Of a stretch of DNA of 39,809 nucleotides, positions 7,771-18,921 are shown piece by piece; the first letter of the stretch is position 1; each line of letters opens with the position of its first letter. The notes below the pieces were generated by a model. It was not told the origin of the DNA, did not search any database, and saw only the letters and a list, made by a program, of their open reading frames with translations. The stretch comes from Methylococcales bacterium. GTDB taxonomy: Bacteria; Pseudomonadota; Gammaproteobacteria; Methylococcales; Methylomonadaceae. Both the position numbers and the translations under genes were made by a program. Where the stretch lies: the NCBI GenBank assembly GCA_030654015.1, contig JAURYI010000081.1, positions 1 through 39,809 of the forward strand, given 5' to 3'.

Positions 7771-8337
7771 TTACAACGACCCAAAATAAGCCGCCAACGC
7801 CTTCATATCATCCTCGGACAGCGTAGCCGCAATCGCCTGCATGTGGCTTGCTTTGCGTGAACCGTCTTTAAAATTAGCCAGTTGCTTCACTAAATAATCA
7901 GGCTGTTGACCTGCCAAACGGGGAAACTGTCCATTACCCGCACCCGCTTCACCATGACAACCCAGACACATTGCCGCCTTGTCTTTGCCGACTTTAGCCA
8001 ATGCCGCATCACCACCCGCTTTAGCCGCAGGTTGGTCGGCAAAATAAGCCGCCAGATTAGCCATATCATCATCACTTAAACTCGCCGCCATACCCGCCAT
8101 CATTGCACCGCTGCGACTGCCTGATTTAAACGCTTTCAATTGATTAACAAGATACGCAGGTTGCTGAGCCGCTAAATTGGGAAACTGCGCATTGGCACTT
8201 TTACCGCCCGCGCCGTGACAACCCGCGCACATCGCCGCTTTTTGCTCGCCCGCCGCTTTATCCGCCGCCCACACAGCCGGGCTTAAAAAACAGCCCGCAA
8301 TTAATAGAGCCGACATTGATTTTTGTAGTGTATTCAT
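7771..8337 (-). CDS. Dihaem cytochrome c4-type protein
   Basis: 188 residues. A Sec signal peptide (about 1-24, cleaved near VWA-AD) exports it to the periplasm. Two homologous domains each carry a c-type haem site: CAGCH (37-41) and CLGCH (124-128). Each also has a distal Met candidate (SGAMMAGM at 76-83 and SHMQ in the second domain) and the c4-type stretches FPNLAAQQPAYLVNQL and FPRLAGQQPDYLVKQL. Cytochrome c4 passes electrons to terminal oxidases and, in methanotrophs, is one of several periplasmic carriers. It is monocistronic, with its promoter presumably in the 8338-8436 gap. Confidence 0.93.
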   Translation of the reverse strand: MNTLQKSMSALLIAGCFLSPAVWAADKAAGEQKAAMCAGCHGAGGKSANAQFPNLAAQQPAYLVNQLKAFKSGSRSGAMMAGMAASLSDDDMANLAAYFADQPAAKAGGDAALAKVGKDKAAMCLGCHGEAGAGNGQFPRLAGQQPDYLVKQLANFKDGSRKASHMQAIAATLSEDDMKALAAYFGSL

Positions 8338-8436
8338 AACTCACCTCATACTGTAAATGATTAGTCACGCAGTACAAATATACAACTGTTTGCTTAAAAG
8401 GCGTACAAAACCTATTTTACAAGCCGCTGTTAGCAT

Positions 8437-9669
8437 TTATTTCTTCACCAGCTTTTGCACCACCAAACTGCCTACCATATCGCCTTCGACATTCACCGCA
8501 GTGCGCAAGGTATCAATCAAACGGTCTACGGGTAATAAAATAGCGATTGCCTCGGCAGGCAAACCGACCGATTGCAACACCATCACCATCGTCACCATGC
8601 CCGCACTGGGAATTCCGGGTGCGCCGATTGCTGAAATCATGGCAGTAAAAAAGACAATCAACTGCTGCACTAAATTCAATTCGATACCGACTAAATTAGC
8701 CACAAATAACGCGGCGGCGGCTTCATAAAGTGCCGTACCATCCATATTAATAGTTGCACCTAAAGGCGCGACAAATTGCGCGATTTCTTTACGAACGTGC
8801 AAATTATGTTCAACACAGCGCAAGGTAATCGGCAAGGTCGCCGAACTGGAACTGGTCGCAAATGCCGTCACCAATGCCTCACGCGCACCGCGCCAAAAAG
8901 TCAGCGGCTGCATCCCCGTCACCACATACAAAATCAACGGCAACACAATGACACCATGCACCAATAATGTACCCATCACCACCGCGACAAATTTACCCAA
9001 ACTGCTCAATAATACCAGCTCCTGACTGACAATCAGTTTGACCAACAACGCCATAATACCAAACGGTGCGATTACCATAATCCAGCGCACCATCTGCATG
9101 ACAATTTCCAGCAACTCTTGCAACAGCGTCAGAATATTACGATAACGCTCACCGCCAATCACCAGCGCGATACCCAGAAATAACGCAAACACCACCACCG
9201 CCAACACATTGCCCTGCGCTAAAGCGGCAACAGGATTCATAAATAAACCATGCAGAAATTGCGCGAAAAACTCCGCCACGCTTTGTTGCTTTGCCTCAAA
9301 ATTGCTCATAGCTTGCTGAAACATATCCAGATGCAAACCCTGTCCAGCTTTAAAAACATGAGCGGCAACCAACCCCAACACAATAGCAACCGCCATCGAA
9401 AAAGCAAAAAAGCCCAAAGTGCTAATCCACACCCGATGAATTTGCTGATGCGCCTGCAAATTCGCCACACCCACCACAATCGATGTAAAAACCAGCGGCA
9501 CCAGTACCATTTTCAACAAATCAATAAACAATGTACCCAGCAAATTAGCGACATATAAACTCGATTGCGTAATCGGCGCAGTTTTACCCATCGCCAGCAA
9601 CGCTAAACCGATAATAATACCGAACAAAGCTCCTAGTAAAATCTGCGTGTTGAGTGTGGGGAGTTTCAT
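8437..9669 (-). CDS. Dicarboxylate/amino acid:cation symporter (DAACS family)
   Basis: 410 residues with about eight transmembrane helices and two re-entrant loops. The serine-rich loop SSSSATLP (273-280), the NMDGTA motif (308-313) and the late DRLIDTLRTAVNVEGD segment are diagnostic of the GltP/DctA/SstT family. These carriers import glutamate, aspartate or C4-dicarboxylates with protons or sodium. The exact substrate cannot be read from the sequence. In an obligate one-carbon organism it probably serves nitrogen or carbon-skeleton scavenging rather than growth. Confidence 0.93.
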   Translation of the reverse strand: MKLPTLNTQILLGALFGIIIGLALLAMGKTAPITQSSLYVANLLGTLFIDLLKMVLVPLVFTSIVVGVANLQAHQQIHRVWISTLGFFAFSMAVAIVLGLVAAHVFKAGQGLHLDMFQQAMSNFEAKQQSVAEFFAQFLHGLFMNPVAALAQGNVLAVVVFALFLGIALVIGGERYRNILTLLQELLEIVMQMVRWIMVIAPFGIMALLVKLIVSQELVLLSSLGKFVAVVMGTLLVHGVIVLPLILYVVTGMQPLTFWRGAREALVTAFATSSSSATLPITLRCVEHNLHVRKEIAQFVAPLGATINMDGTALYEAAAALFVANLVGIELNLVQQLIVFFTAMISAIGAPGIPSAGMVTMVMVLQSVGLPAEAIAILLPVDRLIDTLRTAVNVEGDMVGSLVVQKLVKK

Positions 9670-9700
9670 TTTTATTCTGATTCCAGTTAAATTCAGGTGC

Positions 9701-10588
9701 TTATAAAACAGGCGTTAATTTTATTAACTCATATTTTATTTTTTCTTCGCCAGAATACGGGTGTGTTTTAATGGTTTGTTCTATTTCCGCTTGATAGGTT
9801 TCGTTAATCGTTGCGGATTGAATATACGCATAGTCGGCAATTCTGCCTGAAAATTTCAAGCTGTCGTCTGATGATAGTTCATAATTTTTTGTTCTGGAAT
9901 TGAAACCGACCAGTTTGCCGATAATCGTTATGGTTTCTTTTTCGGCTATATCTAAGGTGCTGATAATATCAAACGCGCTTTTTATTACTTTTTTATCTAG
10001 TAGAAATTCACCACCGCGATGAATTCTAGGTGAACTCCATTCAAATTTTATATCACTGTGAATACTTAATAATTCTTTTAGTAATAGTTGGTATTTAGAT
10101 GCGGCTCTGCCTTTCAGCTCATGAAGTTTATTTTTCAACGCGGCTTCATTATCGTTTACCATAAAAAGATACAGCAGCTCTAATAATGCGTTGGAGATAA
10201 GTGAATAATCAAATATATCATTATCCATATAGCTGGATTTTAATTGAATACCGAATGGACTGTTAAATATCTGACAGGCATTTAATGCGGTTTTTTGCAG
10301 GGTATCAGCGGGAATAGCTCCTTTTACCGTTGGTTTACCTGAGCAGGTTTGTCCGATAGCGTCGATGACTTCCTGAAAATAAATTAATGTTTTGCCCAAG
10401 TCTTTGATATTCATTGCTGCGCCCCAATTATCAGGCGGATAAAAATGTAAATTACAGACTTCTTTTTTTACCGCGTAATCAGCGTTGTTTGTATTTATTT
10501 TATCCAAACTATCCCGATGTTCTGCGGTTTGTCGGGATTGTATATTTTCGGTTGATGGTTCAGGGTAATAGGCTGGAAAATCGCTCAA
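9701..10588 (-). CDS. Hypothetical protein, unknown function
   Basis: Not recognised. 295 residues without signal peptide or membrane segment. The N-terminal ~50 residues look disordered (PAYYPEPSTENIQSRQ). The middle is helical (LISNALLELLYLFMV, then a Lys/Leu-rich helix), and the C-terminal ~100 residues look beta-rich (TITIIGKLVGFNSRTKNYEL, then LKFSGRIADYAY), perhaps a small barrel. The gene is more AT-rich than the transporter beside it. No operon partner is evident: the LRR gene upstream on the same strand ends 97 bases away. Confidence 0.65.
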   Translation of the reverse strand: MSDFPAYYPEPSTENIQSRQTAEHRDSLDKINTNNADYAVKKEVCNLHFYPPDNWGAAMNIKDLGKTLIYFQEVIDAIGQTCSGKPTVKGAIPADTLQKTALNACQIFNSPFGIQLKSSYMDNDIFDYSLISNALLELLYLFMVNDNEAALKNKLHELKGRAASKYQLLLKELLSIHSDIKFEWSSPRIHRGGEFLLDKKVIKSAFDIISTLDIAEKETITIIGKLVGFNSRTKNYELSSDDSLKFSGRIADYAYIQSATINETYQAEIEQTIKTHPYSGEEKIKYELIKLTPVL

Positions 10589-10685
10589 CGTGATTCCTCA
10601 TTGGTTTTTATTGTTGGTATTGGCTTATTTAAAAGCAGTTAATAATTATACACAGTGAATCTTTATAAATCAGCGGTGTTATATG

Positions 10686-11381
10686 TCACCAGCCTGTTAA
10701 ATAACGGTCAATCATGCCGCTGGATTCATTGAGCATTTCATCGGGTAAGTAACAGTTTTCTGGAATATAAACGCCCGCGCCTTGTTTTTTTAATTCACCG
10801 ATATGGTTGGGTAATGAGCAGGGATTATGGCGTAAATCCAATACTCGACAATCAGGAAATAACGCCAGTTCAGGCGCAACAACGCTCAGGTGATTATGAC
10901 TGACATCCAGCACGGCTAAATTTAATTGCCCGATGTCAGGCGGTAGCGCGTGTAATTGGGTATTGTCCAGATACAGTTCGCGTAAACGGCTGAGTTGGAC
11001 TATATCAGGCGGCAGACAAGTGAGCGGATTATTGGACAAACCCAGCGCGTACAACGCGCTCAGTCGGGTAATATCAGGCGGAAAACGACTGAGTTGATTA
11101 TTAGGTGCGTACAGTCGGCGTAACTGCTTGATCTGGGCTATTTCAGCGGGTAGCCAGCGCAGTTGATTACTGCCGATAACCAACTCTTCCAAGGCGGTCA
11201 GTTGTCCAATTTCAGGCGGCAAATAGCGCAATTGATTCAGGTATAAATACAAGGTGCGCAAGCTGTCGAGTTGCCCGATGTCGGGCGGTAATTGGATGAG
11301 TGCAAGCTGTGCTAAATTCAGTTCCTGCCATTGCTCTTGTTGGGCTAGGTGAATGTGGGCGATGAGTTGGTTTTTGGTCAT
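10686..11381 (-). CDS. Leucine-rich repeat protein
   Basis: 231 residues made of about seven consecutive 23-residue repeats of the form LPPDIGQLxxLRxLYLxxNQL, between about residues 20 and 190. This is the bacterial/plant 'intracellular' LRR type with LPxxIxxL spacing. There is no signal peptide, kinase, GTPase (ROCO) or NEL domain, so it is a bare cytoplasmic LRR scaffold, probably for protein binding. The N-terminus (MTKNQLIAHIHLAQQEQW) is a helical cap. It is transcribed divergently from the M16 peptidase operon across a 133-base gap. Confidence 0.85.
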   Translation of the reverse strand: MTKNQLIAHIHLAQQEQWQELNLAQLALIQLPPDIGQLDSLRTLYLYLNQLRYLPPEIGQLTALEELVIGSNQLRWLPAEIAQIKQLRRLYAPNNQLSRFPPDITRLSALYALGLSNNPLTCLPPDIVQLSRLRELYLDNTQLHALPPDIGQLNLAVLDVSHNHLSVVAPELALFPDCRVLDLRHNPCSLPNHIGELKKQGAGVYIPENCYLPDEMLNESSGMIDRYLTGW

Positions 11382-11514
11382 GTTGATACGGGTGTTGAGT
11401 GGGCAAAAAATGATGCGAACAAGGCAAAAACAGGATTGCCATTTGCAACTTTATTATTTAACGATACTATGTGAAGCTATGCTAAACCTTCAACCTTTAT
11501 TCCCAAAGGACATT

Positions 11515-12894
11515 ATGAACAAACGATTATTATGCGCGGTATTGCTGTGTCTGCCTGTAGTGGCACATAGCGAGGCAAGCAAAGTGTCTGAACGTATTTT
11601 AAAAAACGGCTTAAAAGTGCTGGTGAAAGAAGATCACCGTTCGCCTGTGGTGGTGTCGCAAGTGTGGTACAAAGTGGGGTCGAGTTATGAACCTAACGGT
11701 ATTACGGGCATTTCTCATATGTTGGAACACATGATGTTTAAAGGCACGGATAAGCATCCAGCGGGTGATTTTTCCAAAATCATTGCTGAAAATGGCGGTG
11801 ATGAAAATGCGTTTACTGGTCAGGATTATACGGCGTATTTTCAAACCATGGCGGCGGATAAGTTGGCGGTGAGTTTTGAACTGGAAGCCGACCGTATGCG
11901 TAATCTGCATTTGCTGCCCGAAGAGTTGAAAAAAGAACTGGAAGTGGTCACGGAAGAACGCCGTATGCGCACCGATGATAAACCACAGGCGAAATTAGGC
12001 GAATCGTTTAATGCGGTGGCGTTTACCAGCAGCGGATACAGACACCCTGTCATCGGTTGGCCGTCGGATATTGCCAATTATAAAGTGGAAGATTTACAGG
12101 CGTGGTATCAGCAATGGTACGCACCTAATAATGCCACTTTAGTTGTCGTCGGTGATGTGCAGACGCAAGCGGTATTTGATTTGGCAGAAAAATATTTTGC
12201 TGAACTGAAAACCAGCGATATTAAACCGTTAAAACCCCAGCCTGATATGGAACAATTGGGTGTGCGCCGTATTACGGTGAAAGCACCTGCAAAAATGCCC
12301 GTGATGGTGATGGGTTATAAAGTGCCGTCGCTAAAAACTGCGACGCAAGAAACCGAGGCTTACGCGCTGGAAGTGTTGGCGGGTGTGTTGGACGGCGGCA
12401 ACAGTGCGCGCTTATCAACGGATTTAGTGCGCGGTAAACAACTAGCGGTATCCGCAGGTGCAAGTTACGATTTAGCAAGTCGCTTAGAGGCTTTATTTGA
12501 GCTGGAAGCCACGCCTGTAGAAGGTAAAAAAGTTGCCGATGTAGAAGCGGCGTTAAAAGCCGAAGTGAACAAATTACAACAAACCTTAATCAGCGACGAA
12601 GAATTACAACGCATTAAAGCGCAGGTATTAGCCAGCTCGGTGTACGAAAAAGATTCTAATTTTTATCAGGCGATGCAGTTAGGCGCGTTAGAAACGGTGG
12701 GTTTACCGTGGCAAAAAGCCGATGAATATGTTGGTAATATCAATAAAGTCACCGCTGAACAAGTGCGTGATGTAGCAAAAAAATACCTGATTGAAGACCA
12801 TTTAACGGTGGGCTATCTTGATCCGCAAGCCATTAAACCACAAGCAATGACTACTGCTGCCACCACCGCTATTAACGCCAAGGGAGAAAAATAA
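11515..12894 (+). CDS. M16 zinc peptidase, active subunit
   Basis: 459 residues from the ATG at 11515, preceded by AAAGGA. The frame is open further upstream, but only this start gives a signal peptide (MNKRLLCAVLLCLPVVAHSE), so the protein is periplasmic. The inverted zinc motif HMLEH (68-72) and Glu147 at the expected distance form the pitrilysin catalytic site. The C-terminal half is the second M16 domain. It is fused by a one-base stop/start overlap to a second, catalytically inactive M16 gene, the usual heterodimer arrangement of bacterial M16B peptidases. The pair followed by rsmD is a common gammaproteobacterial order. Confidence 0.94.
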   Translation: MNKRLLCAVLLCLPVVAHSEASKVSERILKNGLKVLVKEDHRSPVVVSQVWYKVGSSYEPNGITGISHMLEHMMFKGTDKHPAGDFSKIIAENGGDENAFTGQDYTAYFQTMAADKLAVSFELEADRMRNLHLLPEELKKELEVVTEERRMRTDDKPQAKLGESFNAVAFTSSGYRHPVIGWPSDIANYKVEDLQAWYQQWYAPNNATLVVVGDVQTQAVFDLAEKYFAELKTSDIKPLKPQPDMEQLGVRRITVKAPAKMPVMVMGYKVPSLKTATQETEAYALEVLAGVLDGGNSARLSTDLVRGKQLAVSAGASYDLASRLEALFELEATPVEGKKVADVEAALKAEVNKLQQTLISDEELQRIKAQVLASSVYEKDSNFYQAMQLGALETVGLPWQKADEYVGNINKVTAEQVRDVAKKYLIEDHLTVGYLDPQAIKPQAMTTAATTAINAKGEK

Positions 12895-14213
12895 TGGCTA
12901 TTCGTTTATTAGGTTTATGGTTGTTTGTATTCAGTTCTGTGACTGTGGCAGCGGCAAAAATTGACAACTGGCAAACGCCGCAAGGCAGTCGTGTGTATTA
13001 TGTGCGCACCGAAGGTTTGCCGATGGCAGATATTCAAGTCAGTTTTGATGCAGGCGGCGCGCGGGATGGGCAACAGTTCGGGGTTGCGGCTCTGACAGCG
13101 GCATTATTGGACACGGGTGCAGGCTCGTGGAATGCCGATGCGATTGCGCAACGTTTTGAAAGTGTCGGCGCGTTGTTTGATGTCAGCGCGTCTACCGAAA
13201 TGACTACGGTATCTTTACGCACGCTGACCGATAAAGCGTTATACGATAAATCGCTGGAAACCATGCAGACGATTTTAACCAAGCCGCGTTTTAATGCACC
13301 TGATTTTAAACGCGAACAAAGCAGAACCCTCGCGGCATTAAAGCAACAGGAAGAATCACCAGCGGCGGTCGGAAGTATTGCTTTCAGCAAAGCTCTGTAC
13401 GGGTCGCATCCTTACGGACACCAGACGGCAGGTAATCTTAAAAGCGTCGCCGCGCTGAAAATCGCGGATTTACAAAAGTTTTATAAAAATTATTATGTGG
13501 CGGCAAATGCTATTGTCGTCATCGTCGGCGATGTCTCCAAAGAACAGGCAGAACAAACCGCGCTGTTATTGGTAAAAGACTTACCGACAGGCAAAAAACC
13601 CGAAGCTCTGCCCGATGTAGTGCTGCCTACGCAAGCCACGCAACAACACATTGAATTTCCCTCCACACAAACTCATGTGCTGGTCGGTTTGCCTGTGACC
13701 TATCGCAAAGATCCCGATTATTTTAATCTGTACATCGGTAATCATATTTTGGGCGGTAGCGGTCTGGTATCGAAATTATTTGATGAAGTGCGTGAAAAAC
13801 GCGGCTTGGCCTACAGTGCCAGTAGTTCCATGTCGCCGATGTTAAAACCCGGCCCGTTTACTGTCGGACTGCAAACCCGTAATGACCAAACCACGCAAGC
13901 GGTGGAAGTGCTGAATAAAACGCTCAGTGATTTTGTTAATCAAGGCCCGACCGAAGCTGAACTTATCGCGGCGAAGAAAAACATCATCGGCGGTTTTGCG
14001 ATGCGTTTTGATACCAATAAAAAACTCGCCAACTACGTCGGCATGATTGGCTTTTATGAAATGCCGTTGGATTATCTGGATACTTTCCAGCAAAAAATCG
14101 AAGAAACTACCCTAGCGACGATTACCGATGCGTTCAAACGCCGCGTGAATTTAAACGCCTTGCAAACCGTTACAGTCGGCAAAACAGAAGCGGCAAAAAA
14201 CAGTGCAAAATAA
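12894..14213 (+). CDS. M16 peptidase-like protein, non-catalytic subunit
   Basis: 439 residues with a signal peptide (MAIRLLGLWLFVFSSVTVAAA). The region where HxxEH should be reads FGVAALTAALLDTG, so zinc ligands are absent. The glycine-rich loop and Arg-Tyr pair typical of the partner subunit are present (LGGSGLVSKLFDEVREKRGLAY). It should therefore pair with the preceding active protease, helping bind peptides in the closed chamber. Start and upstream stop overlap by one base (TAATG), and its 3' end overlaps rsmD by 11 bases, so the three genes are co-transcribed. Confidence 0.93.
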   Translation: MAIRLLGLWLFVFSSVTVAAAKIDNWQTPQGSRVYYVRTEGLPMADIQVSFDAGGARDGQQFGVAALTAALLDTGAGSWNADAIAQRFESVGALFDVSASTEMTTVSLRTLTDKALYDKSLETMQTILTKPRFNAPDFKREQSRTLAALKQQEESPAAVGSIAFSKALYGSHPYGHQTAGNLKSVAALKIADLQKFYKNYYVAANAIVVIVGDVSKEQAEQTALLLVKDLPTGKKPEALPDVVLPTQATQQHIEFPSTQTHVLVGLPVTYRKDPDYFNLYIGNHILGGSGLVSKLFDEVREKRGLAYSASSSMSPMLKPGPFTVGLQTRNDQTTQAVEVLNKTLSDFVNQGPTEAELIAAKKNIIGGFAMRFDTNKKLANYVGMIGFYEMPLDYLDTFQQKIEETTLATITDAFKRRVNLNALQTVTVGKTEAAKNSAK

Positions 14214-14784
14214 ATTAACTATTATCGGCGGCGACTGGCGCAGTCGTAAAATCAGCTTTGAAGATGCCGAAGGCTTAAGACCGACACCTGCGAGAGTGCG
14301 CGAAACACTATTCAACTGGTTGCAATACGATGTTATCGGTAGCCGCTGTCTGGATTTATACGCAGGCAGTGGCGCGTTGAGTTTTGAAGCCGCCTCGCGC
14401 GGCGCAAAATCGGTGGTGCAGGTGGAAAATAATCCTGTGGCGTGTCGGGCGTTAAAAGCCAACGCGCTGAGTTTGGCTGCGGAGCAGATTAAAATTATAC
14501 AAAGTGATGTGTTCCGTTATTTGGCAGGTGATGCCGAAGCCTTTACTCTGGTATTTGTTGACCCGCCGTTTAAACTGAATCTGGCGGCACAAACCTGCCA
14601 CTGGTTGGAGGATAAAGGCTGGTTGGCTGCGTATGCGAAAATTTATGTCGAAACTGAACGCAGTTGTCAGCTTGATGCCATGCCTGAAAACTGGCGATTA
14701 TTGAAACAGAAAACCGCAGGGGAGGTGATGTATCATTTATTTGAGCGCGTTGCCAATCCAGTCAATACAGATTTATCCTCGTAA
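14203..14784 (+). CDS. rsmD: 16S rRNA (guanine966-N2)-methyltransferase RsmD
   Basis: 193 residues. It methylates G966 of 16S rRNA using S-adenosylmethionine. Visible motifs are IIGGDWRSRKI at the N-terminus, LRPTPARVRETLFNWL, the SAM-binding DLYAGSGALSFEAASRGA (motif I) and the catalytic VDPPF (motif IV). The start is GTG at 14203, inside the end of the M16 gene (11-base overlap), so translation is probably coupled. In many relatives coaD follows rsmD; here it does not. Confidence 0.95.
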   Translation: MQNKLTIIGGDWRSRKISFEDAEGLRPTPARVRETLFNWLQYDVIGSRCLDLYAGSGALSFEAASRGAKSVVQVENNPVACRALKANALSLAAEQIKIIQSDVFRYLAGDAEAFTLVFVDPPFKLNLAAQTCHWLEDKGWLAAYAKIYVETERSCQLDAMPENWRLLKQKTAGEVMYHLFERVANPVNTDLSS

Positions 14785-14897
14785 TTCCATACCAAATCAC
14801 GCCGTAACGCGATATTCATTCCATGTCGCGTTGCGCGTATTTCAAGCATTGTATAAAATTCGCTCTAAATATTTTTTAACTATCTTAGGGTGACATC

Positions 14898-15494
14898 ATG
14901 TACCGATTCGATATTATTAATCATTTAATTCAGCGATATGACTATCAACGTTATTTAGAAATCGGCGTGGAAACAGGTGAGGCATTCAATAACGTTCAGT
15001 GCGCGGTTAAACACGGCGTTGATCCTTTTTCGGATAATGCTACGTTCCGCATTCCATCCGATGAGTTTTTTGCCATGATTCATGATGACGTGGAATATGA
15101 CATCATTTTTGTCGATGGTCTTCATGTGGAAGATCAGACACAACGTGATATTGAAAATGCTCTCCTGCATTTAAGCGACGGCGGTACTATTGTTGTGCAT
15201 GATTGCAATCCTCCTACCGAATGGCATCAACGCAGTTATGAAGACTTTTTACAGAAGTACAGTGACTGGAACGGCACGACATGGCGGGGCTTTGTCAATT
15301 TACGCGCCACCCGCCCTGATATAGAAATGTGTGTTGTCGATACCGATTGGGGATGCGGGATTATCCGACTGGATGGGGAAGGGCAGGATGTTATTGATTT
15401 GCCCGATAACTACAGTTACACAGATTTTCATGCACGTCGCGAGGAATGGTTGAATCTAATCCCAGTGGAAGCATTTTTACAAACGCTGGCGTGA
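14898..15494 (+). CDS. Class I SAM-dependent methyltransferase-like protein
   Basis: 198 residues. YLEIGVETGEAF (19-30) resembles the SAM-binding glycine loop, and YDIIFVDGLHVEDQTQRDI and GGTIVVHDCNPP follow as in the Methyltransf_24 group. That group acts on sugars or small molecules, often in surface-polysaccharide clusters. No glycosyltransferases are nearby, so the substrate is open. A TAGGGTGAC before the ATG can serve as ribosome site. A strong bidirectional hairpin follows. Confidence 0.8.
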   Translation: MYRFDIINHLIQRYDYQRYLEIGVETGEAFNNVQCAVKHGVDPFSDNATFRIPSDEFFAMIHDDVEYDIIFVDGLHVEDQTQRDIENALLHLSDGGTIVVHDCNPPTEWHQRSYEDFLQKYSDWNGTTWRGFVNLRATRPDIEMCVVDTDWGCGIIRLDGEGQDVIDLPDNYSYTDFHARREEWLNLIPVEAFLQTLA

Positions 15495-15499
15495 GAATA

Positions 15500-15532
15500 A
15501 ACCCCGTCAGGCGTTGAAAACCTGACGGGGTT
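15500..15532. terminator. Bidirectional terminator hairpin between convergent genes
   Basis: Twelve-base perfect arms AACCCCGTCAGG and CCTGACGGGGTT with a nine-base loop lie 5 bases after the methyltransferase stop and 45 bases before the thiC stop on the other strand. The core (CAGG ... AAAACCTG) resembles the palindromes at 17700 and 39777, so it may be a member of a dispersed repeat used as a terminator. Confidence 0.8.
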
Positions 15533-15576
15533 GGCTTTACGGAGTAAAAACCTGAGTTTGTACGCCAATTAACTAC

Positions 15577-17592
<2,016 letters not shown>

Positions 17593-17699
17593 CTAAGTTA
17601 AAGGAAAAGAGGCAAAATTGCAAGTTACGCACGGTGTTTTGCGGCGAAAAAGCCCTATAAAACAAGTGGTTTTGTGGGGTACGGTAATAGGGAGGTGCA

Positions 17700-17730
17700 G
17701 ATCTGTCAGGTTTTTAAAACCTGACAGATC
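17700..17730. repeat. Perfect 31-base palindrome (15-bp arms)
   Basis: GATCTGTCAGGTTTT and its exact reverse complement are separated by one base. The element lies in the 355-base gap between thiC and the truncated haemoglobin gene, which otherwise contains only the thiC leader/riboswitch. Because it follows the haemoglobin stop on the minus strand, it may serve as that gene's terminator. It shares AGGTTTT/AAAACCT with the palindrome at 39777. Confidence 0.8.
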
Positions 17731-17803
17731 GGTGTTTTGACGTGATGTTAAGTAACGAATCTAACACCCACATTATCAGCGGTTGGTGCGATAAAGTGGT
17801 GTG

Positions 17804-18196
17804 TTATTTGTTCAATACGTCAGTGCGGGTAGTTTCGGCAAGAGCCATTACTTGAGCAATCAGCGCGGGTGGTACGCTCAGATCGACCAATGTGGCAGAT
17901 AAATGCTCCATAACCGCATTAAAATGACTATCATTCAGCCCCATTTTGACAAATCTGGCATGGGCGGTACGCATATCTTTTCCTGAATAATCATTCGGGC
18001 CACCAAATGCCATCGTTAAAAAGGCTTTTTGTTTAGCGGCTTGTCTTTCCATATCGCTGTTGTCAAAAAAACGGTTGATACGATGATCTGCTAATACTTT
18101 GCGATAAAAAATCTCTACTGCCGCGTCAACAGCCGCCGCGCCGCCGAGTTGGTCAAATAATGATGCGCCAGTTGTTGTGTCTTGTACTTCACTCAT
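17804..18196 (-). CDS. Group 1 truncated haemoglobin (trHbN-like)
   Basis: 130 residues. The pattern SLFDQLGGAAAVDAAVEIFY (Tyr31 = B10), then the FGGP turn, RTAHARF with probable proximal His79 (F8), and LNDSHFNAVMEHL fits group 1 truncated haemoglobins. These bind oxygen or nitric oxide; NO detoxification is the best-supported role and would suit an ammonia co-oxidising methanotroph. The gene is monocistronic with a good ribosome site (AGGAGAAG) before the ATG. The 261-base upstream gap, shared with a divergent cyclic-nucleotide-binding gene, shows no clear FNR or NsrR box. Confidence 0.93.
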   Translation of the reverse strand: MSEVQDTTTGASLFDQLGGAAAVDAAVEIFYRKVLADHRINRFFDNSDMERQAAKQKAFLTMAFGGPNDYSGKDMRTAHARFVKMGLNDSHFNAVMEHLSATLVDLSVPPALIAQVMALAETTRTDVLNK

Positions 18197-18457
18197 AAGT
18201 CTTCTCCTGTATTATTATGTTATGTCTGAGCCATTTTGCTCAAAAGGCAGTGTATAACAAGGCAAAAACTTGTGCCATATAAAATAATGTAGGTATCGAA
18301 AGAATATTATCGCGTTTGTCGCCATTATTTAATGGCAGTGATAGCTCAATGCGGGTAATTTTTCTATGACTGAACTTTAAACCCATTATAATGTTTCTGA
18401 TGAACGGTCAAAACTACTCGCAAGCCCACTTCAACTTCAACACAAATCCATACTACT

Positions 18458-18910
18458 ATGACGAATTTAAGTGATTTATTTAATGATCCCGTTTTTATGC
18501 TTGATGTCCCGCACGCTAAAGTAAAATACAAAGCATTGGACGTTATTTTAAAAGAAAAAGAGGAAAGTCAGGACGTGTACCTTATTTTAGAAGGGCAGGT
18601 ACAAGTCAGCACTAATGTCAGCGATTTAGCCAGTCAATTCTCGCCAGGATTGGCACGCCTTTCCAAAGATGATATTTTTGGTGAGTTGGCAATGTTTGAC
18701 GGTGAACCGCGCAGTGCGGAAGTCATTGCACTTACCGATTGTGAAATTGCAAAATTTGACGGGCCGAAAATGATCAGCTTTTTGGATAGATACCCTGAAA
18801 AAGGTTATTTTGTGTTACGCGATATTTTTATGCACCTCGTGATGCACATGAGACAGAACAATATCCGCACACAAACCGTATTGCAACTGTATTTAAACGA
18901 AAGATCATAA
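18458..18910 (+). CDS. Cyclic nucleotide-binding domain protein (no effector domain)
   Basis: 150 residues. A single cNMP-binding fold includes VYLILEGQVQVS and the phosphate-binding cassette DIFGELAMFDGEPRSAEV, where Glu and Arg would contact the cyclic nucleotide. The C-terminal helix (LRDIFMHLVMHMRQNN) resembles the CRP dimer helix, but there is no helix-turn-helix, so it is not a CRP-type repressor or activator itself. It probably acts as a sensor through protein contacts. It is divergent from the truncated haemoglobin gene and followed by a strong terminator. Confidence 0.85.
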   Translation: MTNLSDLFNDPVFMLDVPHAKVKYKALDVILKEKEESQDVYLILEGQVQVSTNVSDLASQFSPGLARLSKDDIFGELAMFDGEPRSAEVIALTDCEIAKFDGPKMISFLDRYPEKGYFVLRDIFMHLVMHMRQNNIRTQTVLQLYLNERS

Positions 18911-18921
18911 AGCAAAAAACT

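Noticed and set aside
8357-8728. Plus-strand frame of 123 codons opposite the symporter 3' end
   Set aside because: It is antisense to conserved DAACS motifs and shows no independent family features.
18197-18457. FNR/NsrR-type operator between the haemoglobin and cNMP-binding genes
   Set aside because: TTTTGCTCAAAA at about 18235 is symmetric only in part and does not fit TTGAT-N4-ATCAA or an NsrR site.
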